This document shows positions 1 through 7,782 of a stretch of 14,818 nt of DNA, in pieces (position 1 is the stretch's first letter; each line of letters begins with the position of its first letter). A program made the position numbers and the translations under genes. This DNA is from Saprospiraceae bacterium. GTDB lineage: Bacteria > Bacteroidota > Bacteroidia > Chitinophagales > Saprospiraceae. Where the stretch lies: contig SLDF01000176.1 in NCBI GenBank assembly GCA_007125435.1, forward strand, positions 1 to 14,818. Direction: 5' to 3'. Below the pieces are notes generated by a model, which worked only from the letters and a program-made list of their open reading frames with translations, had not been told where the DNA came from and did no database searches.

Positions 1-42
1 AAAGAGAAGAACAGCCAAAAGTCATAAGCAAACGCAGCTAGT

Positions 43-69
43 ATAGATTTATACTGTTTGTAAATCTAT
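43..69. terminator. AT-rich hairpin, possible terminator of an off-window gene
   Basis: ATAGATTTA (43-51) is exactly complementary to TAAATCTAT (61-69), with a 9-nt loop, and T-rich sequence follows. The 9-bp stem has a single G-C pair, so it would be a weak intrinsic terminator. No gene ending just upstream is visible in the window, so the role is inferred. Confidence 0.25.
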
Positions 70-320
70 TTTCTTAACTGTATAATTTAAGACCTACTCC
101 CCAGAAATAATAAGTGACCCATAATAAGCATCTTTTTTGTATCTTCAGAATTGGGTACATAAAACCTTGGGCCGCACATAAAGTCCATTGATTTAGTTTG
201 ATTATAAATAGCAACTAACTTACATCAGATTTGCACGAAAATGGAACTGTTTTAGACATGTAAGATGTTTACAGGGTGTTTGATATTTGAATTTTTTTCA
301 GTAATATTTCATAGAACCAT

Positions 321-328
321 TATCTTTG
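321..328 (+). promoter_or_regulatory. Bacteroidota -7 promoter element
   Basis: TATCTTTG matches the Bacteroidota -7 consensus TAnnTTTG exactly and lies 22 nt before the ATG at 351. A leader of roughly 15 nt is expected. No well-spaced -33 TTG is visible: the nearest, at 287-289, is about 31 nt away. The call therefore rests on the -7 element and its position. Confidence 0.5.
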
Positions 329-350
329 ACCAACTCAAAATTGTTAATGT

Positions 351-1202
351 ATGAAACTTAAGCAGATAGATAGAAGGGAGGGGCTCACAAGAGAAAGTTT
401 TGCAAATGAATATTTATCCTCTCTCACACCTGTAGTATTCACAGATCTTATGGATCCTTGGGCCGCCAAGGATAAATGGTCAGTAGAGTTTTTTAAATCT
501 AAGTATGGCCACTTAAAGGTACCGGTCTTTTCGGCCAATTACTCCAAACCCGGTAAAGGTTACATGGTACCTGATAAGACCATGACCTTTCGTGAGTTTT
601 TATCTACATTAGAAAGCGGTCCTACGGACTTGAGAATGTTTTTATTTAATATATTCAGACACGCTCCTGAGTTGTGCGATGATTTTTCTACACATACCAT
701 CATGGATGGGTTTATTAAGCAGTTTCCGTTTATGTTTTTCGGAGGCGAAGGTTCACATGTTGCACTTCATTATGACATTGACATGTCGCATGTGTTTTTA
801 AATCAGATCCACGGTCGCAAACGCGTTGTCCTATTTTCACAAGAGCAGTCCCGCAATTTGTATCGCCATCCATATACTGTGGCATCATACATTGATGTCA
901 ACAATCCCGATTATGAAAAATACCCGGCTCTTAAGCTTGTTGAGGGATATGAGGTGATGCTTCAGCCTGGTGAAACACTCTTTATTCCAAGTGGGCACTG
1001 GCATTACATAGAGTATACTGACTTTGGTTATTCCATAAGTTTACGATCAAGTGACTCTGTACTTAGGAAAGTAAAGGGCATGTACAATATTGCAACGCAT
1101 TATGTAGTAGACAAAGGTATGAACAAGCTAATGGGGCCTAAATGGAGAGAACTTAAAGCAACATTGGCCAAAAAGAGAGCAGAAGAATTGATCGAAGCAT
1201 AA
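351..1202 (+). CDS. JmjC/cupin_8-like Fe(II)/2-oxoglutarate dioxygenase
   Basis: This 283-aa protein resembles the cupin_8 (JmjC-like) family, related to factor-inhibiting-HIF hydroxylases that hydroxylate protein or small-molecule substrates using Fe(II), O2 and 2-oxoglutarate. The iron-binding triad is readable: HYD at 140-142 gives H140 and D142, and the late motif IPSGHWHYI (212-220) supplies H218 in the position of the distal FIH histidine. The stretch HVFLNQIHGRKRV (147-159) between them is typical of the core sheet, with K157 a candidate 2-oxoglutarate ligand. PVVFTDLMDPWAA near residues 27-39 is the usual family N-terminus. There is no signal peptide or membrane segment, so it is probably cytosolic. 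The ATG at 351 sits 22 nt after a -7 element. The gene stands alone and ends at a hairpin terminator. The substrate cannot be told from the sequence. Confidence 0.85.
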   Translation: MKLKQIDRREGLTRESFANEYLSSLTPVVFTDLMDPWAAKDKWSVEFFKSKYGHLKVPVFSANYSKPGKGYMVPDKTMTFREFLSTLESGPTDLRMFLFNIFRHAPELCDDFSTHTIMDGFIKQFPFMFFGGEGSHVALHYDIDMSHVFLNQIHGRKRVVLFSQEQSRNLYRHPYTVASYIDVNNPDYEKYPALKLVEGYEVMLQPGETLFIPSGHWHYIEYTDFGYSISLRSSDSVLRKVKGMYNIATHYVVDKGMNKLMGPKWRELKATLAKKRAEELIEA

Positions 1203-1231
1203 TGCTCAATAGAGCCCATAAAATATATAAC

Positions 1232-1264
1232 GCCGTAATCATTTTAAATGGTTACGGCATTTTT
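1232..1264. terminator. Strong hairpin terminator, probably bidirectional
   Basis: GCCGTAATCATTT (1232-1244) pairs with AAATGGTTACGGC (1246-1258), with one T-G wobble and an extremely short loop; T-rich sequence follows at 1259-1264. The hairpin lies between the convergent genes ending at 1202 (+) and 1322 (-). On the minus strand the stem is followed by an AT-rich stretch (from the complement of 1219-1231), so it may serve both. Confidence 0.75.
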
Positions 1265-1321
1265 ATATTGTTCTAACACTATATGTTTGCTGGCCGAAAA
1301 AGCCAGGTATAAACTTCTCTA

Positions 1322-2242
1322 TCAATTAAAATTGACGTCATCTATATTAACAGGCCATGCATTTGCTTCCTGACTGTAAAACTCATCCAATCCATTGAAA
1401 TACACCTCCAGTCTAAAAAAGTCTAAAGCAGTTTGATACCTGACAAAGGCATTATTATCAGAAAGTATATTGTAATACAATAAATCATCATAGCTCCAGG
1501 TCTGAAACAAGGCATTAGCAAGTGCAAGTGCTTCCACCTCATTGATTTGATCAGCAGGTGGGAAAGCATTAATGTCTACACCAAGCCAATCCGCAATTGA
1601 TTTCGTCTGATGACCGAATATGAGGTCTGATACTTCATCCTCATAATTTAATAACATATATATAGGTGTATCCTCTTGATATGGCTTGAATACTTCCTCC
1701 ATATCAGTTATGAGGTAATTCACATATCTATTGTCAACTTCCTTTTTTAGCAATTGCAGTTCTTTCAATATCCATTGATCTTCTCTATCTTCATCGTCTA
1801 AGTCTTGCCATGCTCTACATGTACAATTTGCTGCACCTAGCAAGCAGGTTGACGGTTCTCCCTCACAAAAATCAATATACAATATACCATTCAACTCTAC
1901 CTCCGGCTTCATTTCTAAAGCCAGTGTGTAAAAAGTATACAGCTCATTGACTGTTAATTCATCTTCTGGAATCTGAAGTGTGACATTAAGGTTTTTATAT
2001 AACGCTTGCAGGGAAGCCAGTACTTGTTCTTTTAGGTAAGTATCAAGCTGACTGGCAGGAGGAAATTGATCAATGGATAAATCCAAGATACTTCCTAAAG
2101 TAATATCCATGGTATACCCCAATGGTGGTAAACTATCATCATCAAGCCAGTTTTCGCGAGGTAGTTCTGTCGACAAGAGAGCCTTAGAGTTACTTTTGGC
2201 CGCTTCGATATCCTTGAGTAAATGCGATATATAAGCGTTCAT
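1322..2242 (-). CDS. Conserved-hypothetical-like protein with duplicated domain
   Basis: I do not recognise a named function for this 306-aa acidic, probably cytosolic protein. It appears to contain two diverged copies of one domain of about 80 residues. Copy 1 (about 44-125) has IDQFPPASQL, then LYTFYTLALE and ELNGILYIDF. Copy 2 (about 207-290) has INAFPPADQI, then VRYQTALDFF and YFNGLDEFYS, in the same order and at similar spacing. Copy 1 is followed by four cysteines (C126, C133, C140, C142; C-x6-C-x6-C-x-C), a possible metal site, whereas copy 2 has none. The N-terminus (MNAYISHLLKDIEAA) and the FPPA/Cys pattern recall small uncharacterised Bacteroidota proteins, from memory only. There is no signal peptide or membrane helix. 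It is monocistronic and convergent with the dioxygenase gene. Confidence 0.8.
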   Translation of the reverse strand: MNAYISHLLKDIEAAKSNSKALLSTELPRENWLDDDSLPPLGYTMDITLGSILDLSIDQFPPASQLDTYLKEQVLASLQALYKNLNVTLQIPEDELTVNELYTFYTLALEMKPEVELNGILYIDFCEGEPSTCLLGAANCTCRAWQDLDDEDREDQWILKELQLLKKEVDNRYVNYLITDMEEVFKPYQEDTPIYMLLNYEDEVSDLIFGHQTKSIADWLGVDINAFPPADQINEVEALALANALFQTWSYDDLLYYNILSDNNAFVRYQTALDFFRLEVYFNGLDEFYSQEANAWPVNIDDVNFN

Positions 2243-2703
2243 ATCATATAGGTTTCGATGTAAATATACATTTAATCAACATATAAATACTTTTTGATAA
2301 GTGATATTTTTATTTTTTTTCATTTCGACCACTAAAAACACCCTTATTGTACTCATAACTAATTAATAACGATATGACATAAGCTATAATATGTATAGCA
2401 TTGTTTGCGATGATATGTAAACTTTTTGTGAAAAAATATATTGAATGATTGTATGTTTACCGTCGATTATGACGTCATATTGTACCGAAGCTACAACTCA
2501 TAAACTGCATTAAGCAAGAGAATTTAGTCGAATGGTTTTAAGTGACAAAAATAAGTGATTATACGAATGGTGGATAGTCACGCCTTTTTGGCTACCTCAA
2601 ATACCGCCTTTAATTTAGGGGATGCCACATTATGATGTTGCTACTTGATAATCATGACAAATACTTACAGCATATTAATTCCATCTAGTGAAAAAAATAC
2701 CAT
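2243..2703. other. Gene-free divergent intergenic region with a 12-bp palindrome
   Basis: This AT-rich region separates the minus-strand 306-aa gene from the plus-strand GNAT-nitrilase gene, so it should hold both promoters. No exact TAnnTTTG element was found for either. TATGACGTCATA (2468-2479) is a perfect 12-bp palindrome and could be an operator, though nothing shows which protein would bind it. No RNA gene or transposon end is visible. Confidence 0.45.
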
Positions 2704-4236
2704 ATGATCAAAGAAGACATTGAAAAGATAGAATTGCGGTCTCTTAAGCTTGAAGACTTTGACGATATTCATGAGATTCTTGGTCGTGTCTACAAAAACT
2801 GGGAAAACCCATATTGGAAAAAAGAGCAAATCGAAAAGCTCATCAATATATTTCCGCAGGGACAAATTGCCGTCACGGCTAATGAGAAAGTTGTAGGTTG
2901 TGCTTTATCCATAATAGTAAACTATAAGGAGTTTGGAGATGATCATACCTACATGGAGATCATTGGTAATTACACATTTAGTACACATAGAGAAAACGGC
3001 GATACATTATACGGAATTGAGCTTTTTATCCATCCGGATTATCGCGGCATGCGGATGGGCAGGAGGCTTTATGATGCAAGAAAAGAACTGTGTGAAGAAC
3101 TCAATTTGAAGGCCATAGTGTTGGGCGGTAGAATACCAAACTACGGCGAATACGCTGATAAAATAAGACCTCGAACCTATATTCAACGGGTTCGTAATAA
3201 AGAAATTTATGATCCGGTATTAACATTCCAATTGTCTAATGACTTTCACGTCAAGAAAATATTACAAGGCTACATGCCTGAAGATGAAGCTTCAAGGGAA
3301 TATGCTGTGCTCTTACAATGGGATAACATCTACTACCAAAAGACAACTTCGGCACTAGAACAAAAAAAGACTTCTGTCCGTCTCGGGCTAGCTCAATGGC
3401 AAATGAGGAACTACAAAACATTCGAAGAACTCATCGAACAAGTCGAATTCTTTGTAGATGCTGTTTCCGGCTATCAGGCGGACTTTATTTTATTCCCTGA
3501 ATTTTTCAATGCGCCTCTTATGGCTGCTTACAACCATATGGAAGTGGCTGAGGCCGTAAGAAGCCTTGCCACTTTTACTGAGCCGCTCAAGCAGCAATTC
3601 ATCGAGATGGCCGTCTCTTACAACATTAACATCATCACAGGCAGCATGCCAGTCGTAGAAAGAAACCGCTTGTACAACGTCGGTTTTCTATGCAGAAGAG
3701 ATGGCACTTATGAGCGATATGTCAAAATACATCCGACGCCTGACGAAGTGAAACAATACGGGATGGTAGGCGGCAAAGCCGTCCAGGCCTTTGATACGGA
3801 CTGTGGCAAGGTGGGCATATTAATCTGTTATGATGTGGAGTTCCCTGAGCTTGGCCGGGTTTTAGCAGATCAGGGTATGGACATCCTATTTGTTCCATTT
3901 TTGACGGATACTCAGAATGGGTATTCAAGAGTCCGCTACTGCGCCAGAGCCAGAGCGATAGAGAATGAATGCTACGTAGCTATTGCGGGCTGTGTCGGCA
4001 ACCTGCCCAAAGTCCATAACATGGACATCCAATTCGGTCAATCTGTCGTGTTCACACCGTGTGATTTTGCTTTTCCGACAAATGGGATCAAAGCAGAAGC
4101 CACACCCAATACTGAGATGATTCTCATCGCAGACGTCGACGTCGATGACCTAAAAGAGCTACACGAATTCGGATCAGTTCGCAACCTCAAGGATCGTCGC
4201 TCTGATATATACAACCTTAAATACGTCGGTGAGTAG
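2704..4236 (+). CDS. Bifunctional GNAT acetyltransferase / carbon-nitrogen hydrolase
   Basis: This 510-aa fusion joins an N-terminal GNAT (RimI-like) acetyl-CoA-dependent acyltransferase (about 10-210) to a C-terminal nitrilase-superfamily amidohydrolase (about 224-505). The acetyl-CoA loop is visible as HPDYRGMRMGRRLY (110-123). The nitrilase triad is complete: E266 in LFPEFFNAP, K341 in RYVKIHPTP and C375 in GILICYDVEFPE, with a second acid E348 in TPDEVKQYG. This layout matches the uncharacterised RimI-fused branch of the nitrilase superfamily (class 12). Amide hydrolysis coupled to acetylation of the same or a related small molecule is a reasonable guess, but the substrate is unknown. No signal peptide is present, so it is cytosolic. 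Both active sites look intact. The ATG at 2704 gives a normal GNAT start; it has no neighbour in an operon. Confidence 0.92.
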   Translation: MIKEDIEKIELRSLKLEDFDDIHEILGRVYKNWENPYWKKEQIEKLINIFPQGQIAVTANEKVVGCALSIIVNYKEFGDDHTYMEIIGNYTFSTHRENGDTLYGIELFIHPDYRGMRMGRRLYDARKELCEELNLKAIVLGGRIPNYGEYADKIRPRTYIQRVRNKEIYDPVLTFQLSNDFHVKKILQGYMPEDEASREYAVLLQWDNIYYQKTTSALEQKKTSVRLGLAQWQMRNYKTFEELIEQVEFFVDAVSGYQADFILFPEFFNAPLMAAYNHMEVAEAVRSLATFTEPLKQQFIEMAVSYNINIITGSMPVVERNRLYNVGFLCRRDGTYERYVKIHPTPDEVKQYGMVGGKAVQAFDTDCGKVGILICYDVEFPELGRVLADQGMDILFVPFLTDTQNGYSRVRYCARARAIENECYVAIAGCVGNLPKVHNMDIQFGQSVVFTPCDFAFPTNGIKAEATPNTEMILIADVDVDDLKELHEFGSVRNLKDRRSDIYNLKYVGE

Positions 4237-4354
4237 ATCTGTTATTTTATCCTATTAGTGATAGTTTCACCATTAGTGATCGCGTCGGGAATTCCACAGT
4301 ACTTTGTAGGTTTAGAGGTAGCTGTAGCGTGTCTCCAATTTGTTGGTTATTTCT

Positions 4355-4425
4355 TTGGCTCACTATTCGTTCGGACCCTATTCAGCTGCGATCTCATCAA
4401 GTCTAGCACTGCATTCGCTACACCG
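4355..4425 (+). repeat. Possible decayed copy of the interspersed repeat
   Basis: GGCTCACTATTCGTTCGG at about 4359-4376 differs at two positions from GGCTCGCTATTCGCTCGG in the copy at 13395-13615, and CACTGCATTCGCT about 30 nt later resembles CACTCCACATCGCT at the corresponding place. The rest does not align well by eye, so this may be a degraded third copy in the same orientation or chance similarity. Confidence 0.3.
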
Positions 4426-4749
4426 CCACTACATCTCGTCGATGTAATCAACTAGTCAAAATCGAAATTTCAATCTCGACAATCTGGTAGATTTCTGTTA
4501 GAAGAGTTTAGCAGCATTACACGCTTGCTGTAACATTCAGGTGGCGAGCAGAGTTTTTCCGATGCATAAAGCGGGTTGAATCCCTCACACGATAATATAA
4601 ATCTACGAATTACTCTTTTGTAGTCAATAATCAATTTTGACAGGTGGCTATCATCGGAAAATATAAATTTGTTATTTAATAATCATAGCTAATTACTATT
4701 TTAAACATTGACAATCACTGGAAAATAAGCGCGCTTTCTGAGACCAAAT

Positions 4750-4767
4750 AGCATGGAATACCATGCT
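4750..4767. other. Small perfect hairpin
   Basis: AGCATGG (4750-4756) and CCATGCT (4761-4767) form a 7-bp stem with an AATA loop, about 100 nt upstream of the hydrolase start. No T-run follows, so it is not a typical terminator. It could be an operator or part of a leader structure. Confidence 0.3.
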
Positions 4768-4867
4768 GTCTGATTGAAAAACCAGAATATTATCCCACGA
4801 ACTGTGATTTTTTGGATGGTCTTGCGAATAATTGGATAAACAAGTTTTATTCACTAAAAATCGCAAT

Positions 4868-5923
4868 ATGACGAATTTTAAATTTTTTACTTTTTTCCCA
4901 TTACTTGTGTTAGGGGTGACTTGTGTCAATGCTCAGAGTATTTTGGATTCATATTTCGGAGGCAATAGAGACAGTTTGAAACATGAAGCTAAAAGGCTTA
5001 TTCATATGCCTGAGCCTATATTTGAGCCAGCGGTCCAGCAAGTAGAACCAGACCCTGCTTTAATCGCAGAGATGGGATTTGAACAAATTTATAAATACGA
5101 GCCTCGCTATTTTACTGTAAGAGATAGCAAACAAATGTTTGCCTATAGGTTTAAAAATCATTCTGATCATACTATTATATTGATTCACGGGATGGCTAGT
5201 AGTGCTTATTTGTATAACAAAACAGCTGGGCTTTTACAGGAAGCAACCCGAGCTGAGATTTATGCCCTAGATTTACGTGGACATGGACAATCGGAAGGTA
5301 CAAGTGGGGACGTCGATTACATCAATCAATATGTAGACGACTTGGCAGATATCATTATGGAAATCCGAAGTGAGAAGCCAAATGGGAAAATCATTTTGGC
5401 AGGGCATTCCATGGGAGGAGGTGTGGCTTTACGATACGCCATGGAGACACATTATGAACAACCTGATGGGTTCTTGCTTTTCGCTCCACTAATTGGGCAA
5501 AATTCTCCTGCGTTTCTGGAAGCACAAGCCAGTGGCAAATTATCTAAAGAGCCATTTATGAAAATTCATATCGAAAGAATAATCGGCTTGACCATGCTTA
5601 ATGAGATTGGCAACCACAATTATGACGATTTACCCGTGCTATTTTTAAATTTACCGGAGGCGCTACCTTTGCGAAAGTATAGCTACAGAGCTAATAAAAG
5701 CTCAACACCCGATGATTATGTGATGGGTTTAAAAGGGATGAACAGACCTTTGATTGTATTAATGGGTGGTGAAGACGAAGCTTTTTCTCCAATAGCTACA
5801 AAAGAAGCGATTTTGACAAATAGTAATGGAGAATTTTATTTGATCGACAAGGCTTCTCATAATGGAGTGAGGCATCATGCACAATCATTTACTTTTGTCA
5901 AAGATTGGTATTCAAAGTTGTAA
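4868..5923 (+). CDS. Secreted alpha/beta hydrolase (lysophospholipase/monoglyceride-lipase-like)
   Basis: This 351-aa serine hydrolase has the alpha/beta-hydrolase fold of the Hydrolase_4 (monoacylglycerol lipase/lysophospholipase) type and would cleave an ester or lipid substrate outside the cytoplasm. A signal peptide (MTNFKFFTFFPLLVLGVTCVNA, about residues 1-22) is followed by QS; the Cys at 19 does not sit in a good lipobox, so ordinary signal-peptidase cleavage is favoured. The oxyanion loop HGMASSA starts near residue 107. The nucleophile elbow GHSMGG (179-184) gives S181; D303 in GGEDEAFSP and H331 in KASHNG complete the triad. LDLRGHGQSEG is characteristic of this family. The ATG at 4868 is chosen over an in-frame TTG at 4832 because it places the signal peptide at the N-terminus. 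It is first in a tight cluster: the sigma gene starts 2 nt after its stop. Confidence 0.88.
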   Translation: MTNFKFFTFFPLLVLGVTCVNAQSILDSYFGGNRDSLKHEAKRLIHMPEPIFEPAVQQVEPDPALIAEMGFEQIYKYEPRYFTVRDSKQMFAYRFKNHSDHTIILIHGMASSAYLYNKTAGLLQEATRAEIYALDLRGHGQSEGTSGDVDYINQYVDDLADIIMEIRSEKPNGKIILAGHSMGGGVALRYAMETHYEQPDGFLLFAPLIGQNSPAFLEAQASGKLSKEPFMKIHIERIIGLTMLNEIGNHNYDDLPVLFLNLPEALPLRKYSYRANKSSTPDDYVMGLKGMNRPLIVLMGGEDEAFSPIATKEAILTNSNGEFYLIDKASHNGVRHHAQSFTFVKDWYSKL

Positions 5924-5925
5924 CC

Positions 5926-6432
5926 ATGGACAAGAATGAGCAACATCGTCTATTCGAAGGTATAATCGATCAACATAAGGGTATTATGTTTAAGGTCGCT
6001 CGTGCATACTGTCCGGATGATGAAGACCGACAAGACCTTATACAGGAAATAATGATTCAGATTTGGCAGTCCATGGACAAATACAATCACAAATATACAA
6101 TGTCAACTTGGCTGTATCGCGTTGCATTGAATGTCGCTATATCGTTCTACCGTAAAAGCTCAACTCGAGTAAAAAGACTTTCCGGAATAAAAGATCAAAT
6201 GGCTGTAGCTACACTTGATGATTCATCAGAAAAGGAAAAGCACCTAAATCTACTGGAGCAATTTATCAGCGAACTGAAAGAGATTGATAAAGCCTTGATG
6301 TTATTGTATCTGGAAGACAAAAGCCACATTGAGATAGCCGAGATATTGGGAATTTCGGTAAGTAATGTAGGCACTAAAATAGGACGCATCAAAGGTCAAT
6401 TAAAAACACGCTTTTCACAATTAAAATCTTAA
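5926..6432 (+). CDS. ECF-type RNA polymerase sigma factor
   Basis: This 168-aa sigma-70-family protein of the extracytoplasmic-function type directs RNA polymerase to a small regulon. Region 2 spans about residues 10-78, with the core-binding and -10-recognition stretch DRQDLIQEIMIQIWQSM followed by STWLYRVALNVAISFYRK. Region 4 spans about 105-160, with the helix-turn-helix HIEIAEILGISVSNVGTKIGRIK. Regions 1 and 3 are absent, as expected for ECF factors. The ATG at 5926 is preferred to an in-frame TTG at 5905 inside the preceding gene. It lies 2 nt after the hydrolase stop and 4 nt before the next start, so cotranscription and translational coupling are likely. The downstream membrane protein is a candidate regulator. 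No target promoter was identified. Confidence 0.93.
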   Translation: MDKNEQHRLFEGIIDQHKGIMFKVARAYCPDDEDRQDLIQEIMIQIWQSMDKYNHKYTMSTWLYRVALNVAISFYRKSSTRVKRLSGIKDQMAVATLDDSSEKEKHLNLLEQFISELKEIDKALMLLYLEDKSHIEIAEILGISVSNVGTKIGRIKGQLKTRFSQLKS

Positions 6433-6436
6433 AGCA

Positions 6437-7093
6437 ATGAATGAACTAGAATTAAAACAACTATGGCAAAGCACCAATGAAAAATTGGAAGAGGACTATG
6501 TCATACATAAAGAGAATACAAAAGACATAGCTCAGGTAAAAGTTCATAGTATGATAGGTTCGATGAAACCTATTAAAACCTTTGCCCTTATGGTTGGCTT
6601 TCTATGGGTTGGTGTTGGTGGCATTGTGTTGGGTGAAATCTATTTGAACTCCTTTTCTGAGGCAAATAAGTTTTTCCTGTTTTCAGCCTCTGCTCAGATA
6701 GTGCTGACCGGTATAGCCTTATTTGTCTATTTATATCAGTTAATCATGATATACAGGGTAGATGTAACTGACCATATTTTGCACACACAAGAGACATTGT
6801 CAAAACTAAAAATATCAACGCTTTGGGTGACTCGTATTCTTTTTCTGCAACTTCCTGTTTGGACGACCTTTTGGTGGAACGAAACTATGCTCGTGGAATG
6901 GAGCACTTTGCAATGGGCAGCGGTAATGTTTTTTACAGTTTCATTTACAGCCATCGCCCTTTGGTTATTCTTTAATATTAAGTATGAAAACAGACATAAG
7001 CAATGGTTTCAACTCATTTTTAAAGGGAAAGAATGGATACCCTTAATGAAATCAATGGAACTGCTAGAGCAGGTGAATGAGTATAAAGAATAG
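6437..7093 (+). CDS. Four-helix membrane protein, candidate anti-sigma partner
   Basis: I do not recognise a named family. The 218-aa protein has a polar N-terminus (about 1-45, MNELELKQLWQSTNEKLEED) followed by four hydrophobic segments near 46-68, 80-106, 127-147 and 158-179, and a short charged tail. An inner-membrane location with the N-terminus in the cytosol is expected. It begins 4 nt after the sigma factor stop, and such unnamed membrane proteins commonly sit directly after ECF sigma genes in Bacteroidota. A role as anti-sigma factor or sigma modulator is therefore inferred from position; no zinc-finger anti-sigma (ZAS) motif is present. It is the last gene of the cluster. Confidence 0.8.
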   Translation: MNELELKQLWQSTNEKLEEDYVIHKENTKDIAQVKVHSMIGSMKPIKTFALMVGFLWVGVGGIVLGEIYLNSFSEANKFFLFSASAQIVLTGIALFVYLYQLIMIYRVDVTDHILHTQETLSKLKISTLWVTRILFLQLPVWTTFWWNETMLVEWSTLQWAAVMFFTVSFTAIALWLFFNIKYENRHKQWFQLIFKGKEWIPLMKSMELLEQVNEYKE

Positions 7094-7266
7094 TATAAAG
7101 GTAATTTTTCACGAGGCCATTAGGGTATTATTTCTCAGGGTGAAAATAAAAAGAGATAAAAAGAACTCCGTGCTAGGGTAGCAAAGAAGTCAATAGTGAT
7201 TAAGTTAAAGCACTTGCTCCTCCCATTATTTTTTTTTCTTATTTACAGTTATTCTGTGTTAACCTT

Positions 7267-7297
7267 TTCGTTTATTTTGTTTGATTCGTTTATTTTG
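7267..7297 (+). promoter_or_regulatory. Direct repeats upstream of toxin-antitoxin pair, putative operator
   Basis: The 13-mer TTCGTTTATTTTG occurs exactly twice, at 7267-7279 and 7285-7297, with an 18-bp period, 24 nt before the antitoxin ATG. Antitoxins of such pairs often repress their own promoter by binding repeats, so this is a plausible operator. The repeats resemble but do not match TAnnTTTG (one spacer base short). Confidence 0.4.
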
Positions 7298-7320
7298 ATT
7301 CTTTTCGTAGAAAAGGATTA

Positions 7321-7782
7321 ATGATGGAAGATGTTATCAGAAGAACAACGAAAGAAGACCAAAAAATTGCAAGGAGATCTTTACGAGATTTTCAGCTCGT
7401 ATCACAAAGTGTAAAATCATCCCGAAAGAAAGGTGTCAAAATAAAAGTATATGAGACTGGAGAGTTTATTACTATTCCTAAAAAAGCTCTTACACTACTT
7501 TCAACCATACTTCAAAATATGGCTGAGGGTAAAACAATTTCAATTGTCCCTTCAAGTTCCGAATTAAGCACACAACAGGCTGCTGATATGTTAAATGTAT
7601 CGAGACCTCACTTGGTGAAACTTCTAGAGGCAAATAAAATTCCTTTTAAAAAGGTAGGCAGTCATAGAAGGGTATTGCTCAATGATGTTATTGTCTATAA
7701 AGAATATCTGGCTAAGCAACGAGAAGCTCAACTTGATTTCTTAACTAATCAAGCACAAGACTTAAATCTTGGATACGAATGA
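7321..7782 (+). CDS. Excisionase-type HTH antitoxin of a PIN toxin pair
   Basis: This 153-aa protein has a C-terminal helix-turn-helix of the MerR/excisionase type (about 82-130: LSTQQAADMLNVSRPHLVKL, then KVGSHRRVLLNDVIVYKEYL). The N-terminal half (1-80) contains a short beta-rich stretch (KIKVYETGEFITIPKKALTL) and could contact the toxin or promote dimerisation. In known pairs of this architecture, the HTH protein neutralises the PIN-domain ribonuclease encoded next to it and represses the operon. The start is ATG at 7321 (ATG at 7324 also possible), with an AAGGA purine stretch at about 7313-7317 that can serve as ribosome binding site. It overlaps the toxin frame by 14 nt, indicating translational coupling. 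Direct repeats lie just upstream. Confidence 0.82.
   Translation: MMEDVIRRTTKEDQKIARRSLRDFQLVSQSVKSSRKKGVKIKVYETGEFITIPKKALTLLSTILQNMAEGKTISIVPSSSELSTQQAADMLNVSRPHLVKLLEANKIPFKKVGSHRRVLLNDVIVYKEYLAKQREAQLDFLTNQAQDLNLGYE

Larger units (their letters stand above)
1..350. other. Gene-free left edge and upstream region
   Basis: No convincing coding region is visible on either strand. The segment is AT-rich. It holds an AT-rich hairpin (43-69), which may end a gene lying left of the window, and a promoter element just before the first gene. Nothing else is recognisable. Confidence 0.6.
4237..4867. other. Gene-free intergenic region
   Basis: No credible gene lies here; the only open frame (4258-4455) starts with GTG, has no homology signal and overlaps a possible repeat remnant. 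Visible items are that remnant (about 4355-4425), the word AAAGCGGGTTGAAT at 4564-4577 (seen again near 12653), and a hairpin AGCATGG-AATA-CCATGCT (4750-4767). The promoter of the downstream three-gene cluster should be in the last 100 bases, but no exact TAnnTTTG is present. Confidence 0.5.

Noticed and set aside
4258..4455. Open frame of 65 codons with GTG start
   Set aside because: No recognisable domain, no start signals, and it overlaps a possible repeat remnant in a region with non-coding character.
4832..4867. Longer hydrolase start at TTG 4832
   Set aside because: It would put 12 polar residues before the signal peptide; the ATG at 4868 gives a normal one.
4868..4930. Hydrolase as a lipoprotein through the Cys at residue 19
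   Set aside because: LGVTC lacks the usual small residue and spacing of a lipobox, while CVNA|QS is a good ordinary cleavage site.
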